A stretch of DNA of 8,485 nt from Lachnoclostridium sp. UBA7482 (GTDB lineage Bacteria > Bacillota > Clostridia > Lachnospirales > Lachnospiraceae). Positions 7,397-8,485 of this stretch are shown one piece after another. The notes under the pieces are model-generated. The model had not been told where the DNA came from, made no database searches, and saw only the letters and a list, made by a program, of their open reading frames with translations. The translations under genes and the position numbers were made by a program. The stretch lies in contig DLOO01000030.1 of the NCBI GenBank assembly GCA_002479645.1, positions 15,222 through 23,706 of the forward strand. Direction: 5' to 3'. Numbering within the stretch: position 1 is the stretch's first letter; every line of letters starts with the position of its first letter.

Positions 7397-7450
7397 TCGC
7401 CTCTCCAACGGATGAGACGATCGGAAACCCGAACTTTCTCCGTTTAACGG
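7397..7450 (-). other. Structured part of the operon leader
   Basis: The leader between promoter and first gene contains a seven-pair stem (7414-7420 with 7397-7403, ten-base loop), directly preceded by a four-pair stem (7429-7432 with 7421-7424) and by an 11-base palindrome (7440-7450). No U-tract follows. I do not recognise a known riboswitch class here. Confidence 0.35.
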
Positions 7451-7462
7451 CAAGCAGGGAAG

Positions 7463-7492
7463 AAAAGTTTGATTATTTTTTAACAAACTTTT
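7463..7492 (-). promoter_or_regulatory. Inverted repeat containing a Rex-like operator
   Basis: There is a perfect nine-base inverted repeat, AAAAGTTTG / CAAACTTTT, with a 12-base spacer. Its core (7469-7486), read on the minus strand, is TTGTTAA-AAAA-TAATCAA. The clostridial Rex consensus is TTGTTAA-N4-TTAACAA; the left half matches fully and the right half matches five of seven. It lies about 20-45 bases downstream of the predicted transcription start, where a bound repressor could block transcription. Rex releases DNA when NADH is high and commonly controls lactate and other fermentation dehydrogenase genes, which fits the first gene here. Confidence 0.55.
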
Positions 7493-7514
7493 GGAACCTA
7501 TCCCCATCAGCGTA

Positions 7515-7543
7515 ATTCTACCACATCAGCCTCTTTCTTGCAA
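7515..7543 (-). promoter_or_regulatory. Extended -10 promoter of the dehydrogenase-fumC-hdr-flx operon
   Basis: On the minus strand: -35 TTGCAA (7543-7538), 17-base spacer, -10 TAGAAT (7520-7515), with TG one base before the -10 box (TGGTAGAAT). Transcription would start near 7508, giving a leader of about 150 bases. It is the only good promoter I see for the minus-strand genes, whose later gaps are all short. Confidence 0.7.
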
Positions 7544-7589
7544 TCAACAATTCGACAAAAAAGTAAGAATTTTCGGTGGGAAAATTAGT

Positions 7590-7640
7590 AAAAAAATATT
7601 GCAAAAAAATATTGACAAATCATTTTCTGTAGTGTATATT
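7590..7640 (+). promoter_or_regulatory. tRNA promoter with upstream A-tract element
   Basis: -35 TTGACA (7612-7617), 17-base spacer, -10 TATATT (7635-7640): a near-consensus sigma-A promoter. Immediately upstream are two copies of AAAAAAATATTG (7590-7601 and 7603-7614), 13 bases apart, resembling an UP element as used at stable-RNA promoters. The start would be near 7647, leaving a leader of roughly 37 bases before the mature tRNA. Confidence 0.75.
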
Positions 7641-7683
7641 ATGATTCGTCTCTAAGACACAGCACTAAAACTTAGCAGACTAT

Positions 7684-7755
7684 GCACGAGTGGCTCAGTG
7701 GTGGAGCATCGCCTTGCCAAGGCGAGGGCCGCGGGTTCGAATCCCGTCTCGTGCT
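7684..7755 (+). tRNA. tRNA-Gly (anticodon GCC)
   Basis: The full cloverleaf can be traced: acceptor stem GCACGAG/CTCGTGC, D stem GCTC/GAGC, anticodon stem TCGCC/GGCGA with loop TTGCCAA (anticodon GCC, reading GGC/GGU), and T stem GCGGG/CCCGT with loop TTCGAAT. The discriminator base is U, as usual for bacterial tRNA-Gly. CCA is not encoded. A strong promoter precedes it and an intrinsic terminator follows within five bases, so it is a stand-alone unit. Confidence 0.97.
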
Positions 7756-7759
7756 CTTT

Positions 7760-7785
7760 ACGGAAGTCGAAAGACTTCCGTTTTT
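7760..7785 (+). terminator. Intrinsic terminator of tRNA-Gly
   Basis: A perfect nine-pair stem ACGGAAGTC / GACTTCCGT with a GAAA tetraloop is followed by a run of T. The opposite strand lacks a T-run after the stem, so it works only in the plus direction. Confidence 0.92.
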
Positions 7786-7800
7786 GTTCCGGAGAGCAAT

Positions 7801-7878
7801 ATGCGGATTGCTGTAATGACGACGAACTGGTTTTATACCTGTCAAAGAGACTATGATAACTTTCCATTTGGAGCATAA
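7801..7878 (+). CDS. Possible 25-codon small ORF directly upstream of the GNAT gene
   Basis: ATG 7801 opens a frame of 25 codons ending at TAA 7876-7878, three bases before the acetyltransferase ATG. GGAG at 7791-7794 lies six bases upstream, a good ribosome binding site. The peptide reads MRIAVMTTNWFYTCQRDYDN followed by FPFGA, and I recognise no family. It overlaps the ribosome binding site of the next gene, so it could be a leader peptide coupling translation. The tRNA terminator just upstream means it needs its own promoter, and I see none convincing. It may be chance. Confidence 0.3.
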   Translation: MRIAVMTTNWFYTCQRDYDNFPFGA

Positions 7879-7881
7879 ACT

Positions 7882-8376
7882 ATGAATAATACAAAAATAG
7901 ATCTGAATCACTTATCCTTTGTAAGGGCAAAGAAGGCGAATATAAATATAATGCTTGATATAATCCGAAGATGCGTACTGGAAATCAATGCCTCCGACTA
8001 TACGCAAAATCAGGTGAAAGACTTACTGAATAGTTTTACCGCAGATTGGTTGGAAAACATATTGGATACAAGGCATTACTATGAAGCTTGGTATAAAGGA
8101 AAAATAGTTGCCTGCGGAGGCGTCAGCAGGGATTACAGTCAAGAAAAACAATGTTACTTGACCGCTGTTTTTGTAAATCCCGATTTCTGTAAAAACGGCA
8201 TAGGCAGAAAAATGCTGGAATTTCTTGAAAAGGACGAATGGTGTTTGGACAGCACATTGATTGAAGTTCCATCTTCCAAAAGCGCCCATAAATTCTATTA
8301 CAAATGCGGATATTGTTATCGGGATTATCCGCCGGTTTTCAGAAACGGGACAACAATTATGTATAAAGAACGATAA
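7882..8376 (+). CDS. GNAT-family N-acetyltransferase
   Basis: This 164-residue single-domain protein should transfer an acetyl group from acetyl-CoA to an unknown amine. The acetyl-CoA binding motif A is seen as YLTAVFVNPDFCKNGIGRKM, about residues 92-111, with NGIG standing for the usual R/Q-x-x-G-x-G/A. Motif B, SAHKFYYKCGYCYRD, about residues 134-148, follows as expected. The substrate cannot be told from sequence. ATG 7882 has GGAG eight bases upstream. A weak -10 candidate (TATGAT, 7852-7857) lacks a clear -35. Codon use is A/T-rich, with many ATA and AAA codons, unlike the minus-strand operon, which hints at separate ancestry. It ends on a strong terminator and is thus its own unit. Confidence 0.88.
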   Translation: MNNTKIDLNHLSFVRAKKANINIMLDIIRRCVLEINASDYTQNQVKDLLNSFTADWLENILDTRHYYEAWYKGKIVACGGVSRDYSQEKQCYLTAVFVNPDFCKNGIGRKMLEFLEKDEWCLDSTLIEVPSSKSAHKFYYKCGYCYRDYPPVFRNGTTIMYKER

Positions 8377-8437
8377 AAATCCGGTTTACCGGGGAGATGG
8401 CAAAGCCTGCCGAACCGGTCAACCGGGATTTTCTTTT
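8376..8437 (+). terminator. Long intrinsic terminator of the GNAT gene
   Basis: The left arm at 8376-8392 pairs with 8415-8432 (seven pairs, one bulged G, four pairs, one mismatch, five pairs), followed by CTTTT. The left arm begins with A residues facing the T-run, which could also give some activity in the opposite direction. It overlaps the last base of the stop codon. Confidence 0.8.
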
Positions 8438-8441
8438 ATCA

Positions 8442-8464
8442 AAGCGGATATTCGCAATCCGCTT
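8442..8464. other. Perfect eight-pair hairpin at the right edge
   Basis: AAGCGGAT and ATCCGCTT flank a seven-base loop. There is no clear T-run on either side. It may belong to a dispersed palindromic repeat or to a terminator of a gene beyond the window. No coding sequence is visible from 8438 to 8485. Confidence 0.4.
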
Positions 8465-8485
8465 CGCTGCTTGCTCATAACCTCA

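Noticed and set aside
7684..7755. tRNA 3' end as an attachment site for an integrated element
   Set aside because: I found no second copy of the tRNA 3' end in the window and no integrase gene.
7652..7911. Minus-strand open frames across the tRNA, including a peptide with GFEPAALALARRCSTTEP
   Set aside because: This peptide is the well-known false translation of the strand opposite a tRNA gene; the tRNA cloverleaf explains the sequence.

Overview
The window looks like chromosomal DNA of an anaerobic Gram-positive bacterium, most likely a fermentative member of the Clostridia. I infer this from strong GGAGG-type ribosome binding sites before almost every gene, A/T-rich promoters with near-consensus -35/-10 boxes, oxygen-sensitive iron-sulfur proteins, and a fumarase that starts like Bacillus/Clostridia FumC. 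No single marker fixes the genus.

Positions 7358 down to 1, minus strand: eight genes in tight head-to-tail order, apparently one transcription unit. They are an L-lactate/malate dehydrogenase family enzyme (6414-7358), class II fumarase (4945-6321), HdrB (4115-4909), HdrC (3729-4115), HdrA (1725-3713), an MvhD-type [2Fe-2S] protein (1291-1734), a two-[4Fe-4S] subunit with FdhB/FrhB-like cysteine spacing (332-1306), and the start of a hydrogenase-beta/AsrA-like iron-sulfur subunit that runs off the left edge. The last six match the Flx-Hdr type of electron-bifurcating NADH dehydrogenase/heterodisulfide reductase. The NADH-binding flavoprotein (FlxA type) is not seen and would be expected just beyond position 1. 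Junctions are overlaps of 1-16 nt or short gaps, except for 92 nt before fumC, which holds a strong hairpin without a U-tract.

Positions 7359-7683 are intergenic and divergent. They hold a minus-strand extended -10 promoter for the operon, a roughly 150-nt leader with a Rex-like operator and small stem-loops, and a plus-strand promoter with upstream A-tracts for a tRNA.

Positions 7684-8485, plus strand: tRNA-Gly(GCC), a textbook intrinsic terminator, a possible 25-codon small ORF, a GNAT acetyltransferase gene that is visibly A/T-richer than the operon, its long terminator hairpin, and one more hairpin at the right edge.

How it fits together (inference): the dehydrogenase and fumarase would interconvert oxaloacetate, malate and fumarate and consume or release NADH, while the Hdr-Flx complex would use NADH to reduce ferredoxin and a disulfide-type or other acceptor together. 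A Rex-like operator near the single promoter would tie the whole set to the NADH/NAD+ ratio. The unusual point is the joining of a C4-dicarboxylate module to an Hdr-Flx module, with no obvious acceptor protein (DsrC, MetF, hydrogenase) in view.
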